Shown here in pieces: positions 63,205 to 64,000 of a stretch of 64,000 nt of DNA. The notes under the pieces were generated by a model. It made no database searches and was not told the DNA's origin. It worked only from the letters and a program-made list of their open reading frames with translations. How positions within the stretch are numbered: position 1 is the stretch's first letter; the number at the start of each line of letters is the position of its first letter. The DNA is from Dyella terrae. GTDB taxonomy: Bacteria; Pseudomonadota; Gammaproteobacteria; Xanthomonadales; Rhodanobacteraceae. The DNA lies in NCBI RefSeq assembly GCF_022394535.1, contig NZ_CP089414.1, forward strand, positions 4,340,001 through 4,404,000, read 5' to 3'. Position numbers and translations under genes: made by a program.

Positions 63205-64000
63205 CTAATAGTGTTGCCGCAATCCACTGTGCGCTGCTGTCATCAGCGCCTTGGTGACTAAGGCCAGCGTGTTTGAGCGGATCGACCAATGCTGCCAATA
63301 CAGCGGCACGTCGAGCCATCGCTTCGGAGCAATCGCTTTGAGCGTGCCTGCGGCGAAGTTCCTCTCCAGCATTGATTCGGGGGGCCATCGCCCAACCGAG
63401 TCCCAGTTCAGCGCCCTCCACGAAGGCCGTGGAGGAGGGCACGTAATGTCTGGGCGGTGCGAGCTTTGCCCGCGTGATGCTGTGCATGAAACGCCATTGC
63501 AGAGCGTCCTTGCGATTGAATACCAACATGGGCGCTCTGCCGAGCGAGGCTGCGCTCACGCCGTCGGCGAAATAGCGGTCGACGAAGGCGGGTGAAGCGA
63601 CGGGCAGGTAGCGCATCACGCCGAGCTTCCTCACGCTGCAGCCTTGCACCGCTTTCGATTCGGCCGTGATGGCGCCGAGCACCGAGCCGTCGCGCAGAAA
63701 GTTGCTGGAATGGTCCTGGTCTTCCACGCGGATGTCGAACAGCAGTTGATGGCTGTCGTGGAGTTGCGCCAGTGCGGCGAGGAACCAGGTGGCCAGCGAG
63801 TCGGCATTGACGCCGATGGCGACCGTGGTGGGTCCGCTGTCATCCGGGCCGACGTGGAAGTCGTTCAACGTTTCCGCTTCCAGCAGCCGCATCTGCTGCA
63901 CGGTACGCAGCAGCCGTTCGCCTGCTTCCGTGGCCTCGCAGGGGGAGCGTCGCAGGATGAGGATCTGGCCGAGGCGATCTTCGAGCGCCTTAATGCGTTG
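63205..64000 (-). pseudogene. ArgP-like LysR regulator, frameshifted and cut by the window edge
   Basis: The visible part starts within the HTH (QRIKALEDRLGQILILRRSP) and carries the ArgP hallmark VGVNADSLATW-type segment (IGVNADSLATWFLAALA). After ELGLGWAMAP the frame changes at a run of six G/C (63379-63384): with five, the protein continues ESMLERNFAAGTLKAIAP and VPLYWQHWSIRSNTLAL to a TAG at 63205-63207, as in ArgP. The uncorrected frame runs on to 62975 with unrelated residues. ArgP senses lysine/arginine and usually controls an amino-acid exporter; the target would lie beyond 64000. Confidence 0.8.

Noticed and set aside
62975..63901. 308-residue intact LysR substrate domain
   Set aside because: The ArgP-like C-terminus lies in the other frame and stops at 63205.

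Overview
The window looks like a chromosomal segment of a GC-rich gammaproteobacterium of the Xanthomonadales, most likely family Rhodanobacteraceae (Dyella/Luteibacter/Rhodanobacter type). Support comes from the many TonB-dependent receptors paired with LacI regulators, the sucCD-pilS neighbourhood known from xanthomonads, and intergenic repeats typical of this order. I saw no tRNA, rRNA, transposase, prophage or CRISPR array. The taxonomic call is inference from gene content, not from a marker search.

Left part (1-12.3 kb): the 5' part of a large TonB-dependent receptor gene (minus strand) with operator-like palindromes upstream; a stand-alone KdpD/KdpE-type two-component pair whose sensor lacks the usual KdpD and Usp domains and which has no kdpFABC beside it; a convergent TorF-type outer-membrane protein; and a FecI-FecR-FecA-type cell-surface signalling set followed by an exported CehA/McbA-type PHP metallohydrolase.

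Centre left (12.5-30.2 kb): a run of plus-strand genes: FMN reductase, exported HAD phosphatase, two tandem exported sulfatases, a membrane protein fused to a spermidine-synthase-like domain, a complete MoxR-DUF58-DUF4381-BatA-BatB/C-BatD aerotolerance-type operon, and an eight-CxxCH cytochrome with TPR repeats. MoxR AAA+ and VWA proteins generally act as chaperones or assembly factors, so this block may be a unit that matures and uses periplasmic enzymes (inference). It is followed by DoxX, an SDR and a duplicated-module periplasmic protein.

Centre right (32.6-40.1 kb): a mannose/mannan cluster. A GH92 alpha-mannosidase is divergent from an operon of LacI regulator, FucP-like sugar/H+ symporter, PfkB fructokinase and AGE-family mannose isomerase. 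Together they would give extracytoplasmic mannose release, uptake, isomerisation to fructose and phosphorylation to fructose-6-phosphate. Three signalling genes (CHASE3 kinase, receiver protein, receiver-kinase-receiver hybrid) follow, then a repeat-rich intergenic stretch.

Right part (44.7-64 kb): pilR and pilS, normally adjacent, lie on the same strand but are separated by about 11.5 kb holding an alpha-glucobiose operon (GH65 phosphorylase fused to beta-phosphoglucomutase, TonB receptor, MFS transporter, GH37 trehalase, HSL-type esterase) and its divergent LacI regulator, with ATCGAT-centred operators between them. A 141-bp inverted repeat sits exactly at the pilS-side junction. Then come sucC-sucD, a small membrane ORF, a frameshifted hypothetical and a frameshifted ArgP-like LysR gene cut by the window edge. 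All three frameshifts (pilR, hypothetical, argP-like) are one-base excesses, two of them in G/C runs, so sequencing error is a live explanation.
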